NCBI RefSeq assembly: GCF_001006805.1
Contig: NZ_LN811351.1
Location: 684,757-748,756, forward strand
Source of the DNA: Microvirga massiliensis
Lineage (GTDB): Bacteria; Pseudomonadota; Alphaproteobacteria; Rhizobiales; Beijerinckiaceae
Direction of reading: 5' to 3'
DNA length: 64,000 nt
Position 1 is the stretch's first letter. Each line of letters begins with the position of its first letter. The position numbers and the translations under genes were made by a program. The notes under the pieces are model-generated. The model saw only the letters and a program-made list of their open reading frames with translations, was not told the DNA's origin and did not search any database. This document shows positions 54,058-63,212 of this stretch, piece after piece.

Positions 54058-55710
54058 ATGTCCCGACAGTTCATTTATCATATGCGTGGTCTCTCGAAGA
54101 CCTATCCGGGCGGCAAGAAGGTCCTCCAAGACATCCACCTCTCCTTCTATCCGGACGCCAAGATCGGCGTGCTCGGCGTGAACGGCGCGGGTAAATCCAC
54201 CCTCCTGCGCATCATGGCGGGAATCGACAAGGAGTGGACCGGCGAGGCTTGGGTCGCCGAGGGCGCCCGGGTCGGCTATCTTTCCCAGGAGCCACAGCTC
54301 GACCCTTCGAAGACCGTCCGTCAGAACGTGATGGAGGGGGTTGCCGCCCAGCAGGCCGTGCTCGACCGCTACAACGACCTCGCGATGAACTACTCTGACG
54401 AGACGGCGGACGAGATGACCCGCCTCCAGGACGAGATCGAGGCCAAGGGGCTCTGGGACCTTGAATCGAAGGTCGACCAGGCGATGGATGCCCTGCGGTG
54501 CCCGCCCGACGATGCCGACGTGAACAATCTGTCAGGCGGTGAGCGCCGCCGCGTCGCGCTCTGCCGGCTCCTTCTCGAGCAGCCCGAGCTTCTCCTCCTC
54601 GACGAGCCGACCAACCATCTCGACGCGGAGACCGTGGCTTGGCTTGAGGGGCATCTTCGCACCTATCCCGGCGCGATCCTGATCGTGACCCACGACCGCT
54701 ACTTCCTGGACAACGTGACCGGCTGGATCCTGGAGCTCGACCGGGGGCGTGGGATTCCCTACGAGGGTAACTATTCCTCATGGCTGGTCCAGAAGCAGAA
54801 GCGCCTCGAGCAGGAGGGTCGCGAGGAGGAAGCTCGCCAGCGCACGATCGAGCGTGAGCGGGAATGGGTTTCGGCGTCGCCGAAGGCCCGGCAGGCCAAG
54901 TCCAAGGCCCGTATCAATCGCTATGAGGAACTCGTCGCCAAGGCGAACGAGAAGGGCCCAACCACGGCGCAGATCATCATCCCGATTGCCGAGCGGCTCG
55001 GCAACAATGTCATCGATTTCGACCATCTCAACAAAGGATTCGGCGACCGGCTCCTGATCGACGATCTCAGCTTCAAGCTCCCGCCCGGCGGCATCGTCGG
55101 CGTGATCGGGCCGAACGGCGCCGGCAAGACGACGCTGTTCCGGATGATCACCGGCTCGGAGAAGCCGGATTCCGGCACGATCTCTATCGGCGAGAGCGTC
55201 AAGCTCGGCTATGTCGACCAGTCGCGCGACAGCCTCGACCCGAATGCCACCGTCTGGGAGGAGATCTCTGGCGGGAACGAGGTGATCTATCTCGGCAAAC
55301 GCGAGATCAATTCACGAGCTTACTGCGGGGCGTTCAACTTCAAGGGGTCGGATCAGCAGAAGCGCGTCGGCGTTCTGTCCGGCGGTGAGCGCAACCGCGT
55401 CCATCTTGCGAAAATCCTGAAGTCCGGCGCAAACGTCCTCCTCCTCGACGAGCCGACGAACGATCTCGACGTCGACACGCTGCGTGCTCTCGAGGAGGCG
55501 CTTGAGGATTATGCCGGCTGTGCCGTCATCATCAGCCACGACCGCTGGTTCCTCGACCGCATCGCGACGCATATCCTGGCCTTCGAGGGCGACAGCCATG
55601 TCGAATGGTTTGAGGGTAATTTCGCGGATTACGAAGAGGACAAGAAGCGCCGTCTCGGGATCGATTCCACGATCCCGCACCGGATCAAGTACAAGAAATT
55701 CACGCGGTGA
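54058..55710 (+). CDS. ettA: Energy-dependent translational throttle protein EttA (ABC-F)
   Basis: A 550-residue ABC-F ATPase without membrane segments, which binds the ribosomal E site and slows elongation when the ATP/ADP ratio drops. It starts [20 protein letters not shown], very like E. coli EttA. Two ABC domains are complete: [29 protein letters not shown] and [16 protein letters not shown] in the first; [24 protein letters not shown] and [15 protein letters not shown] in the second, with the arm insertion near residues 95-135. ATG 54058 is chosen over a TTG at 54040. It is monocistronic. Confidence 0.95.
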   Translation: MSRQFIYHMRGLSKTYPGGKKVLQDIHLSFYPDAKIGVLGVNGAGKSTLLRIMAGIDKEWTGEAWVAEGARVGYLSQEPQLDPSKTVRQNVMEGVAAQQAVLDRYNDLAMNYSDETADEMTRLQDEIEAKGLWDLESKVDQAMDALRCPPDDADVNNLSGGERRRVALCRLLLEQPELLLLDEPTNHLDAETVAWLEGHLRTYPGAILIVTHDRYFLDNVTGWILELDRGRGIPYEGNYSSWLVQKQKRLEQEGREEEARQRTIEREREWVSASPKARQAKSKARINRYEELVAKANEKGPTTAQIIIPIAERLGNNVIDFDHLNKGFGDRLLIDDLSFKLPPGGIVGVIGPNGAGKTTLFRMITGSEKPDSGTISIGESVKLGYVDQSRDSLDPNATVWEEISGGNEVIYLGKREINSRAYCGAFNFKGSDQQKRVGVLSGGERNRVHLAKILKSGANVLLLDEPTNDLDVDTLRALEEALEDYAGCAVIISHDRWFLDRIATHILAFEGDSHVEWFEGNFADYEEDKKRRLGIDSTIPHRIKYKKFTR

Positions 55711-55768
55711 TCGGGGCTGGCCGGGTGCGGAACGCCGCACTCGCCTCGTCTTTGTGAATGGGATGGTA

Positions 55769-55785
55769 CGCCGGCTTTGTGCCGG
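55769..55785. terminator. Small GC hairpin downstream of ettA
   Basis: GCCGGC, loop TTTGT, GCCGGC: six perfect pairs about 60 bp after the ettA stop, without a T-run. Weak evidence of a 3' end. Confidence 0.3.
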
Positions 55786-55982
55786 CCTTGCGAAAAGGGG
55801 TGTAACGTAGCGGCTTGGGCTTCTGCGTAGGTCCCGGGCTTGGCAGGTGCGAAGGTCGTTCCCGATCTCGGCCAGTGAAGCCACACACTTGCAGGCTGGC
55901 GGCCATCGGGGGATCCTGCCCCGGCGCGAGTGAGTTCTTCAGGCAAGCGCGCTGCCAGTTCTCAAGCGAGACAGGAATTCTC

Positions 55983-57455
55983 TTGCCCGTCGAATTCGGA
56001 TCTTCGTTCCAGCCTGCCGCCACTCCCGAGAAGGCGGTGGATCGCCTCGTCCAGTTGCACGATACGGCTGTCACGAGCCAGCGAGAGGCGCTCGAGCGCT
56101 TCTTTGCCGACCGGACCCCACCCACGGAGGCCGAGCGAGCCCGGTTCCGTTATCCCTGCCTGCGTGTGACCTATCGGTCCTCGTCACCGGCCCCTCGCAC
56201 CCAGCGTGCGTTCGCCAAGTTCCAGGGGCCGGGCGTCTATGCGACGACCATCGCGCAACCGGCCGTGTTCCGCAGCTACCTCCTTGAGCAGCTTCATCCC
56301 CTCGTCACGGACTACGGCGCCACCCTCGAGGTGGGAGTCAGCAATCAGGAAATTCCCTATCCATATGTCTTCGAGCGGGGCGATGAGCTGAGCAACGGCG
56401 CCGTATCTTCAGCGGAACTCGCCCGCTTCTTCCCGACGCCGCTGCTCTCCGTCGTGGGCGACGAGGTGGCCGACGGAACCTGGGTCACCGCCGATGACGA
56501 GCCACGCCCCCTGGCGCTGTTCGACGCCGTCCGGGTGGACTATTCCCTGCGGCGGCTCGTGCACTATACCGGCACCGACTGGCGCAACATTCAGCCCTGG
56601 ATCCTGCTCACCAACTATCACCGCTACGTCGATCAGTTCATCCGCTGGGCTGTCGAGCAGCTGCACCAAGGCGGCTTCGAGAGACTCGTTCTTCCGGGCG
56701 GCGTGGCCGTAGAGCCCGGACTCAACTCGGCAGCGCTCGCGCAGGCGATCGCCGCTTCGCCCTGGCACCGCTATCAAATGCCGGCCTACCACCTTCTGCG
56801 GAAGGGTGGACAGGGAGTCACGCTGGTCAATATCGGCGTCGGTCCGCCCAATGCGAAGAACATCACGGACCACCTCGCAGTTCTGCGCCCACATTGCTGG
56901 CTGATGGTCGGCCATTGCGGCGGTCTGCGACAGTCGCAGTCGATCGGCGATTACGTGCTCGCCCACGGCTATCTGCGGCGCGATCGCATCCTCAATGACC
57001 TCGTGCCGCCGGAAATCCCAGTCCCTGCACTGGCCGAAGTGCAACTCGCATTGCAGGAGGCCGCGGCCCGCGTGACCGGAGAGCGGGGCGACGCCCTGAA
57101 GGCTCGCCTGCGCACCGGTACGGTCGTCACCTATGACGACCGCAATTGGGAGCTGCAGTTCACGAAGGAGCGCCGGCAGATCAATCTCTCGCGAGCGATT
57201 GCCGTCGACATGGAAAGCGGCACGATTGCAGCACAGGGCTACCGGCTGAGGGTGCCCTACGGCACTCTGCTATGCGTCTCCGACAAGCCGCTCCATGGAG
57301 AGATCAAGCTACCGGGCGCGGCGAATGCGTTCTACGAGCGCGCCGTCGGAGAGCATCTGCTGATCGGACTTTCTGCGCTCGATATCTTGCAGGAGAACCG
57401 GCGCGGACTTCATTCCAGAAAGTTGCGGAGCTTCGACGAGCCGCCGTTCCGGTAG
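55983..57455 (+). CDS. amn: AMP nucleosidase
   Basis: A 490-residue enzyme that splits AMP into adenine and ribose 5-phosphate. An N-terminal regulatory domain (to about residue 175) has the start region AVDRLVQLHDTAV and RFRYPCLRVTY; the C-terminal domain has the purine-phosphorylase fold with HLAVLRPHCWLMVGHCGGLR, GDYVLAHGYLRRD and AIAVDMESGTIAAQGYR, where the Met-Glu-Ser binds ribose. The most likely start is TTG 55983, 6-7 nt after CAGGAA; the frame is open further upstream but with no family similarity. Length fits E. coli Amn (484). It regulates adenylate pools. Confidence 0.93.
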   Translation: MPVEFGSSFQPAATPEKAVDRLVQLHDTAVTSQREALERFFADRTPPTEAERARFRYPCLRVTYRSSSPAPRTQRAFAKFQGPGVYATTIAQPAVFRSYLLEQLHPLVTDYGATLEVGVSNQEIPYPYVFERGDELSNGAVSSAELARFFPTPLLSVVGDEVADGTWVTADDEPRPLALFDAVRVDYSLRRLVHYTGTDWRNIQPWILLTNYHRYVDQFIRWAVEQLHQGGFERLVLPGGVAVEPGLNSAALAQAIAASPWHRYQMPAYHLLRKGGQGVTLVNIGVGPPNAKNITDHLAVLRPHCWLMVGHCGGLRQSQSIGDYVLAHGYLRRDRILNDLVPPEIPVPALAEVQLALQEAAARVTGERGDALKARLRTGTVVTYDDRNWELQFTKERRQINLSRAIAVDMESGTIAAQGYRLRVPYGTLLCVSDKPLHGEIKLPGAANAFYERAVGEHLLIGLSALDILQENRRGLHSRKLRSFDEPPFR

Positions 57456-57515
57456 GATAAACTGTCGGCTTTTTCCGGAATTGCGGGCGAGGTAATCCAA
57501 GTCTGCGCCCGCTTC

Positions 57516-57553
57516 CTGGATTGCCTCGCCTTAGGCGCGCAAGGACGGCAGTG
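57516..57553. repeat. Partial copy of an interspersed palindromic intergenic element
   Basis: CTGGATTGCCTCGCC, then CGCAAGGACGGCAGTG, closely matches the right arm of the fuller copy at 57609-57694 (TAGATTGCGTCGCC, then CGCAAGGACGGGAGTG). This type of sequence is scattered through many rhizobial-type genomes; no protein is encoded. Confidence 0.6.
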
Positions 57554-57608
57554 GGTGAGGCACTACTTCGTTTCCGACAGTGCTCTTCCCGTGCTCACGC
57601 CCTCTTCG

Positions 57609-57694
57609 TCATTGCGAACGAAGTGAAGCCGTCCAGGAGCGCCTCCGTCGACGGATAGATTGCGTCGCCTCCGGCTCGCAAGGACGGGAGTGCG
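57609..57694. repeat. Interspersed inverted-repeat element (~86 bp)
   Basis: The left arm TCATTGCGAACGAAGTGAAGC is the imperfect reverse complement of the right arm GCCTCCGGCTCGCAAGGACG, so the element can fold into a long hairpin. It lies between convergent amn and the SGNH hydrolase gene, with a partial copy 60 bp upstream. It resembles REP/MITE-like intergenic repeats. Confidence 0.6.
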
Positions 57695-57760
57695 GTGGGA
57701 TGGGCGGTGCATTCCCGTTATGGCTCACAACAACGAAATCCACTGGCGCAAGAATCCGGT

Positions 57761-58654
57761 CTACTGCGCTGACAAGACCTGCAAGGCCCGCTCTGCAAGG
57801 CGCTCATGGGCCTTTGTCGTCGGGTGAACGCCATCCCAGAAGAGATACCCATCGCATGTCGGCAAGTACTCGCAAGGCGTCGTGACGTCGACGAATCCGA
57901 GTGCGGCCGGATCGGCTCTTGCGCGCTCCGCCATGGCTCGCACGTCGAGAACATGCAGCCGGACACCATTGATCGACAGAAGCGCACGTTCGACCTGGGT
58001 GTTGAAGCGCTCCGCCAGGACGCCCGCTTCAGCGACGGCTCCGTCACCGCGTGCCCGCACCTGCGGAGTCATGCCGACATCGGGCAAGTTCGGGAGGAGA
58101 ATGTCGGTCGCGCCTTGGCGGGCCAGATCGGATACGATGCTCGTCAGGGACGCGACCGCCGTATCAACCATCTTTCCCGCATGCGGCGTGCCGATTGCGG
58201 CGAGGATATCGTTGCCGCCGCCGAAGACAATGTAGAGCACGCGGCCTTTCGGCGGAGGCTCGGCGAGATACAGGTCCGCTTGGGCGCGCAGATTGTGAGG
58301 GCCTGAATTGGGGTCGAGGCGCGCTCCACCGACGGCGAGGTTCAAGCCGCCTGCTTGGCTGGGGGCGAGCGGCAGCCCGAGCCGGTAGGCCAATTGCTCG
58401 ACCCAGACCGGGCCGTTCGAGAACCGCCCGGCATTGCCGGAATCGGACAGGCTGTCGCCGAAGACGACGATGTGGTCGAAAGCCAATACTGCCGGCGCTG
58501 ATACCATCAAGCCAAGTCCCGCAGCTAACAGGACCCTGAACCATCGCCTGAAACGTCGAAGTGCCAGGAGACTCTCGAGGTGTTCTGCTATCGGTTTGAG
58601 GCTCTCTCCCCGCGAGAGGCCTGTTGGGAGCGGATGTGCGGAACTACCGTCCAT
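57761..58654 (-). CDS. Secreted or membrane-anchored SGNH/GDSL hydrolase
   Basis: A 297-residue esterase of the SGNH fold. An N-terminal helix (WFRVLLAAGLGLMVSAPAVLAF) near residues 38-58 is a signal or anchor, preceded by a basic stretch. Block I is FGDSLSDSGN (nucleophile Ser), block III FGGGNDILAA (Asn) and block V WDGVHPTTKAHE (Asp, His), with a Gly in VGGARLDPN as block II. It hydrolyses esters or acetyl groups on polysaccharide or lipid. The start overlaps the end of a small upstream gene by 11 nt, which supports ATG 58654 and an operon. Confidence 0.88.
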   Translation of the reverse strand: MDGSSAHPLPTGLSRGESLKPIAEHLESLLALRRFRRWFRVLLAAGLGLMVSAPAVLAFDHIVVFGDSLSDSGNAGRFSNGPVWVEQLAYRLGLPLAPSQAGGLNLAVGGARLDPNSGPHNLRAQADLYLAEPPPKGRVLYIVFGGGNDILAAIGTPHAGKMVDTAVASLTSIVSDLARQGATDILLPNLPDVGMTPQVRARGDGAVAEAGVLAERFNTQVERALLSINGVRLHVLDVRAMAERARADPAALGFVDVTTPCEYLPTCDGYLFWDGVHPTTKAHERLAERALQVLSAQ

Positions 58655-58889
58655 CCCGTTTCAGCGAGCCAGAGTCGCGGTTCTCGGTCTGGCCTCCGCC
58701 GGTGCCGATCGAGCCTGTGGATGCACCAGGACCGCCGCCCGGAACAGTGCCGCCCGGCTGCAGGTCCGACCCGAGGCCGGATGGTGCCCGAGGCGGGTTG
58801 CTCGAAGAGAATTCCGTATTCTGCTTGTCTTTGTCCGTCGGCGAGGTCTGGTTCGCCGACTCGCTGCGGTCGTGCTTCTCGTCAGCCAT
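58644..58889 (-). CDS. Small disordered hydrophilic protein
   Basis: An 81-residue protein of low complexity: MADEKHDRSESANQTSPTD, then Pro/Gly/Ser-rich GGTVPGGGPGASTGSIGTGGG. No hydrophobic core, so it is disordered. AGGAGA precedes ATG 58889 (plus-strand numbering), and it overlaps the SGNH gene. Function unknown; short charged proteins of this kind are often seen beside stress or envelope genes. Confidence 0.65.
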   Translation of the reverse strand: MADEKHDRSESANQTSPTDKDKQNTEFSSSNPPRAPSGLGSDLQPGGTVPGGGPGASTGSIGTGGGQTENRDSGSLKRDGR

Positions 58890-59173
58890 GAGCGTCTCCT
58901 GATGCCGGAGTCCAAATGCCGACGAGAACGCCCGCCGGGCCGCGAGGGTTGCGGCCGAGCCTGCGGGAGCCATGCGGTTATGACGGGAACGCCTTTCCCC
59001 GCGAGGTGGCGAAAGGAATCCGAGTTGCCGGGTTTCAGAGTAGCACTGCACAGTACAATGCTGCACCAGCGCGACAGAAGCCTGCAGCTTCAATCAGAGC
59101 AACGAGGCATACTCTGATGATGGATTCGACCGGATCCGTTCGCCTCAATGCCCGAGAGCGCGAATCGCCCGCA

Positions 59174-59596
59174 TCAATGGGCCTCGTGCAGGCATTCGCC
59201 ATGATCGGCGAGGACCTCGATGACGCGGCACTCTGCAATCCGATCGTGCGTGCACTCCTCCGTCATGCGTTGCACTTCGGCGCGCAGAGCGACCAGTCGC
59301 GCGATCTTGTCGTCGATGCTCTGAAGGTGTTCGCGAGCGATCGAGTCGGCCTGCTCGCAGGAGCGATCCGGATCGTCCGCGAGAGCCAGGAGCTGTCGGA
59401 TAGCCTCGATCTCGAATCCAAGATCGCGGGCATGGCGGATGAAGCGCAGGCGCCGCACCGCTTCGTCATTGTAGGTGCGCCGATTGCTGTCGGTTCGCGG
59501 TGCAGGCGGAAGCAAGCCCACGCTCTCGTAGTAGCGGATCGTCGGAACCTTCACTCCTGTCCGGTCAGCAAGCGCACCGATCGCGAGTGGCTTCAT
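59174..59596 (-). CDS. MerR-family heavy-metal-responsive regulator (ZntR/CadR/PbrR-like)
   Basis: A 140-residue MerR regulator. The DNA-binding part reads MKPLAIGALADRTGVKVPTIRYYESVGLLPPAPR in parts. The dimer helix leads to Cys in DRSCEQAD (about residue 79), and CTHDRIAECRVIEVL plus a terminal CLHEAH gives the Cys-x8-Cys and Cys/His metal site of Zn(II)/Cd(II)/Pb(II) sensors. It is divergent from a metal-exporting P-type ATPase. It would bend the 19-bp-spacer promoter described at 59608-59638 to turn on the ATPase. Confidence 0.9.
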   Translation of the reverse strand: MKPLAIGALADRTGVKVPTIRYYESVGLLPPAPRTDSNRRTYNDEAVRRLRFIRHARDLGFEIEAIRQLLALADDPDRSCEQADSIAREHLQSIDDKIARLVALRAEVQRMTEECTHDRIAECRVIEVLADHGECLHEAH

Positions 59597-59607
59597 CGCT
59601 CTACCCC

Positions 59608-59638
59608 TTGATCCTCTAGTCGCTAGAGCATGTAGGTT
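59608..59638 (+). promoter_or_regulatory. MerR-type promoter/operator of the metal ATPase
   Basis: -35 TTGATC (59608-59613), a 19-bp spacer and -10 TAGGTT (59633-59638). The spacer contains the perfect dyad CTCTAG-TCG-CTAGAG (59614-59628). A 19-bp spacer is too long for RNA polymerase alone and is diagnostic of MerR-family activation by underwinding. The start would fall near 59645, about 20 bp before the ATPase ATG. Confidence 0.85.
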
Positions 59639-59666
59639 CGCGCCGACTCGATATGAAGGGCGCGTG

Positions 59667-61883
59667 ATGGGCAGGATTTGCGACGGCTCGAGAGCAATCT
59701 CCGCCGGGGATCATGTGGATCATGGAGGCGAGCGCCTCCGTTACCGCGTGACCGGAATGGATTGCGCCTCCTGCGCAGCCAAGGTTGAGACCGCGGTGCG
59801 GCGTCTCGCCGGCGTCAGCGACGTCGTCGTGTCCGTTCCGGCCGAGACTGTCACGGTCGTCCATGATGGCACCACCGCCTCCGCAGCAATCGCCAGCCAG
59901 ATCGCGGCCCTCGGCTACAAGGTAGGGCGACACGAGGAGAGTTCTGGTCTCGGTCGGGAGCGGGGCCGGGAAGGCGAGCCCGGACACCACCTGCATTCGC
60001 ACGGCCATGAGGAAGAAGGGCCGTGGTGGCGCAGCCGCAAAGGGTTGCTGACGATCGGCTGCGGTGTCGCTCTTCTGGCTGCCTATGCAGTCGGTCTCCT
60101 GTTCCCGTCCATCGAGCGAGGGGCCTTCCTGGCTGCCCTTGCGGTCGGGCTCCTCCCGATCGCCTGGCGCGCGCTCACGGCGGCACGCTATGGCTCGCCC
60201 TTCACGATCGAAACCCTCATGACCATCGCGGCAACCGGCGCGGTGATCATCGGGGAGGTCCAGGAGGCGGCCGTCGTTGTCCTTCTCTTTCTCGTCGGAG
60301 AACTCCTGGAAGGCGTTGCGGCGGGCCGGGCGCGAGCGAGCATCCGCAGCCTGACGAGACTGGTCCCGAAGACCGCATTTCTCGAAACCGATAGCCGCGC
60401 AGAGGAAGTCCCAGCCGAGAGCCTCAAGGTCGGCTCGACCATTCTGGTTCGGCCCGGCGACCGCATTCCAGCGGACGGAATCATCCTGTCGGGCACCGGC
60501 AGCATCGACGAGGCACCCGTCACGGGTGAGAGCGTGCCGAAACAGAAGACAGCCGGGGACAAGGTCTTCGCCGGCACGATCAACCTCGATGCGGCTCTCC
60601 GAGTCGAGGTCACGGCGGCAGCCCAGGACAACACCATTGCGCGGGTGGTGAGGCTCGTCGAGGAGGCGCAGGAAGCCAAAGCGCCCACGGAGCGCTTCAT
60701 CGACCGCTTCTCGCGATATTACACGCCCGGCGTTCTTCTGGTCGGTTTTCTGGTCGTCATCCTGCCGCCGCTCGCCCTCGGAGCATCCTGGGGCGAGTGG
60801 GTCTACAAGGGTCTCGCGGTTCTCCTGATCGGATGTCCCTGTGCGCTCGTGATCTCGACGCCCGCAGCCATTGCGGCCGGTCTGTCGGCCGGGGCGCGGA
60901 AGGGGCTTCTGATCAAGGGAGGCGCCGTTCTCGAGACGCTCGGAAAGATCACGATTGCGGCCCTTGACAAGACCGGCACGCTGACCGGAGGCCAGCCGCG
61001 GGTCACGGATGTCATTCCCTTCGGGCGCTCGGAACGCGACGTCATCGCACTCGCCGCGGCTCTGGAAACGAGCTCGAGCCACCCGCTCGCTCGGGCGATC
61101 CTCGATCATGCGGCCGCGACGGGAGCCCCGATTCCACCCGCTGCAAGCGTAACGGCAGTGGCGGGCAGAGGCGTGGCCGGAAGCGTCGGTGGCCTCGATC
61201 TCTTCCTGGGATCGCCACAGGCAGCCGCCGAACGCGCCTCCCTCGGCGAGGACGGGATGGCGCGCATCACGACCCTGGTCCAGGCAGGCAAGACGGTTTC
61301 CGTCCTGCTGGCCGGAGACAGGCTCTCCGGCGTGATCGCGATGCGCGATGAGCCCCGCCCCGATGCCCGCGAAGGCATTCAAGCTCTGCATCGCGCGAGC
61401 GTCAGCACGCTGATGATCACGGGCGACAACCACCGGACGGCCGGCGCCATCGGGACGGCACTCGACATCGAGCCACGGGCCGAACTGCTGCCGGAGGACA
61501 AGCAGCGGATCGTGCGCGAGTTGCAGAGCCGAGGTCACGTCGTCGCAAAAATCGGGGACGGCATCAACGATGCCCCAGGCCTTGCTGCCGCTGATATCGG
61601 AATCGCCATGGGTGGAGGCGCCGACGTCGCCCTGGAGACGGCCGATGCCGCCGTTCTGCACGGGCGCGTCCTGGACATTGCGCGCATGGTCGATCTCTCA
61701 CGCAAGACCATGACGAACATTCACCAGAACATCACCATGGCGTTGGGTCTCAAGGCGGTTTTCCTGGTCACCACGATCATCGGAATCACGGGGCTCTGGC
61801 CTGCGATTCTGGCCGATACGGGTGCGACCGTGCTCGTGACGATGAACGCGCTCCGCCTTCTCAATGTCAGGCTGGAGGTATGA
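59667..61883 (+). CDS. Heavy-metal P1B-type ATPase, Zn/Cd/Pb exporter (ZntA/CadA-like)
   Basis: A 738-residue metal-exporting ATPase. An N-terminal HMA domain has GMDCASC with both Cys (33 and 36), then a His-rich spacer HHLHSHGHEE (~110-120). Membrane segment CPC (GCPCAL, about residue 393), phosphorylation DKTGTLT (~433), SSHPLAR (~470), TGES and GDGINDAPG (~630) are all intact. The CPC plus late Lys/Asp context is that of Zn(II)/Cd(II)/Pb(II) pumps rather than Cu. ATG 59667 follows AAGG at ~9 nt. It is controlled by the divergent MerR regulator. Confidence 0.93.
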   Translation: MGRICDGSRAISAGDHVDHGGERLRYRVTGMDCASCAAKVETAVRRLAGVSDVVVSVPAETVTVVHDGTTASAAIASQIAALGYKVGRHEESSGLGRERGREGEPGHHLHSHGHEEEGPWWRSRKGLLTIGCGVALLAAYAVGLLFPSIERGAFLAALAVGLLPIAWRALTAARYGSPFTIETLMTIAATGAVIIGEVQEAAVVVLLFLVGELLEGVAAGRARASIRSLTRLVPKTAFLETDSRAEEVPAESLKVGSTILVRPGDRIPADGIILSGTGSIDEAPVTGESVPKQKTAGDKVFAGTINLDAALRVEVTAAAQDNTIARVVRLVEEAQEAKAPTERFIDRFSRYYTPGVLLVGFLVVILPPLALGASWGEWVYKGLAVLLIGCPCALVISTPAAIAAGLSAGARKGLLIKGGAVLETLGKITIAALDKTGTLTGGQPRVTDVIPFGRSERDVIALAAALETSSSHPLARAILDHAAATGAPIPPAASVTAVAGRGVAGSVGGLDLFLGSPQAAAERASLGEDGMARITTLVQAGKTVSVLLAGDRLSGVIAMRDEPRPDAREGIQALHRASVSTLMITGDNHRTAGAIGTALDIEPRAELLPEDKQRIVRELQSRGHVVAKIGDGINDAPGLAAADIGIAMGGGADVALETADAAVLHGRVLDIARMVDLSRKTMTNIHQNITMALGLKAVFLVTTIIGITGLWPAILADTGATVLVTMNALRLLNVRLEV

Positions 61884-62095
61884 GGTGATCGGCCGCCCAT
61901 TACTGCGTCGCGGCACCGCGAGCGCAACAGAGCAATCCAGATTTGCGGATCTAAGTCTAGATCGCTTGTGCGCGGGGCAAGCTGGCGCAGTCCTGCCGGT
62001 GGAGATCCGGTCCGGATAAGGGGCACGAAAATTGGGAATCAACAGCCAGCAACGGAATACGGGAATGCGTTGACTTGGTCGAGCACCTCACCAGA

Positions 62096-62272
62096 ATGAA
62101 GCGGGACTTTCGGCTTCAGGCGAGACGCGCGATGGGCAAGGGCAGCGAGAAGCATCGTAGCACTGCGAAAAAGAACAAGCTCCGCAAAAAGGCGGCGAAG
62201 TGGATCGACGAGGGCAAGAAGCTTCGCGGGAAGCTCCTCCGATTCGATCCTCGCCATAAGCGTGCAGCCTAG
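62096..62272 (+). CDS. Small lysine-rich basic protein (doubtful)
   Basis: A 58-residue frame from ATG 62096 (a TTG at 62075 is alternative): MKRDFRLQARRAMGKGSEKH, then KKNKLRKKAAKWIDEGKKLRGK. About a third of residues are Lys or Arg, with many AAG codons, unlike its neighbours. No ribosome-binding site is clear. It may be a small nucleic-acid-binding protein, or a chance frame. Confidence 0.4.
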   Translation: MKRDFRLQARRAMGKGSEKHRSTAKKNKLRKKAAKWIDEGKKLRGKLLRFDPRHKRAA

Positions 62273-62393
62273 AAGAACACCGATTGGTCCGCACCCAGCA
62301 GCCTGGGGCGCCCGAGGATCCCCGTTCCGGAGGGATCGAATGGGCTGCTCGAGCAGGCGCTGGCTGGTGCCGGGCGCGTCACGCCTCAGGGCG

Positions 62394-62987
62394 CTAACCC
62401 TCGACCCGTAGTTCGGGATCGATCATGCGCCATCCTTCGCGAAGAGTGAACCGCTCCCGGTCGATCACGAAATAGCAGCCTCCACCGCGATGCGGCTGCG
62501 CGAAAGGGCGAGCGTGATCGGCCCCTCTGAGATACGCCATGAGCAGGGTCGCGACGCCGCCATGGGACACGATTGCGATGTCGCCCTCTTCGCCGTGCTG
62601 CGCGATCCGGCGCACCGCGCTGACGATGCGGCTCTGGGCATCGGCTGCGCGCTCCCAGCCTCGGATGCTCTCGGTTGGCCGGGCGAAGAACTGATCGACC
62701 ACCTCCCAGAATTCGGGCGGAGCGATGTAGCCGGTCGCCGACCGGTCATTCTCGCCGAGTGCCTCGTCGACCGTGAACGGAACGGAGAGATGGCTGGCCA
62801 GAATGTCGGCGCCGTCGATCGCTTTGCGCTCGCCGCTTGCGTAGATCGCGCGAACTCGGCGGAGGACCGGGTCGGAAGCGAAGGCCTCCATGCGCGCCCT
62901 CCCTTGCTCGGAGAGCGGCCATTTGGGAACTGGAACCTTCGGGTCGATCACGACCTCGGGATGGGTGACGAACAGAATAACGGCCAC
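62394..62987 (-). CDS. Histidine-phosphatase-superfamily protein with altered RHG motif
   Basis: A 197-residue protein of the phosphoglycerate-mutase fold. The catalytic motif, normally RHGE near the N terminus, reads VTHPEV: the His is kept, but Arg and Gly are replaced by Thr and Pro. The second conserved His is in IVSHGGVATLLMAY (near residue 142), and YASGERKAIDGADILA fits the conserved substrate helix. Loss of the phosphate-binding Arg suggests a pseudo-phosphatase or a changed specificity. No signal peptide. The gene stands alone on the minus strand. Confidence 0.82.
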   Translation of the reverse strand: MAVILFVTHPEVVIDPKVPVPKWPLSEQGRARMEAFASDPVLRRVRAIYASGERKAIDGADILASHLSVPFTVDEALGENDRSATGYIAPPEFWEVVDQFFARPTESIRGWERAADAQSRIVSAVRRIAQHGEEGDIAIVSHGGVATLLMAYLRGADHARPFAQPHRGGGCYFVIDRERFTLREGWRMIDPELRVEG

Positions 62988-63212
62988 GAAACCTCCTCTC
63001 GCTTCAGATGCGAGAACTTGTCCGGTTGGAAATCGAGCAGGTCGAGCTTTCTATGGGATTTGCAGGGATCTTGTGACCACCGAAATCGGGTCTGTTTGCG
63101 TCGACGACCATGATCGGCCAGCGGCCGATCGGTTGTGCTGTACTATTGTCACGCGACCTGTTCCTCCCGATGCTATGGCAGGAGCACACGAAGTGAACGG
63201 AGGAGCGTCGTC

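Noticed and set aside
59616..61661. A 681-codon open frame on the minus strand.
   Set aside because: It is antisense to the metal ATPase gene and would overlap the MerR promoter; the composition is typical of a shadow frame.
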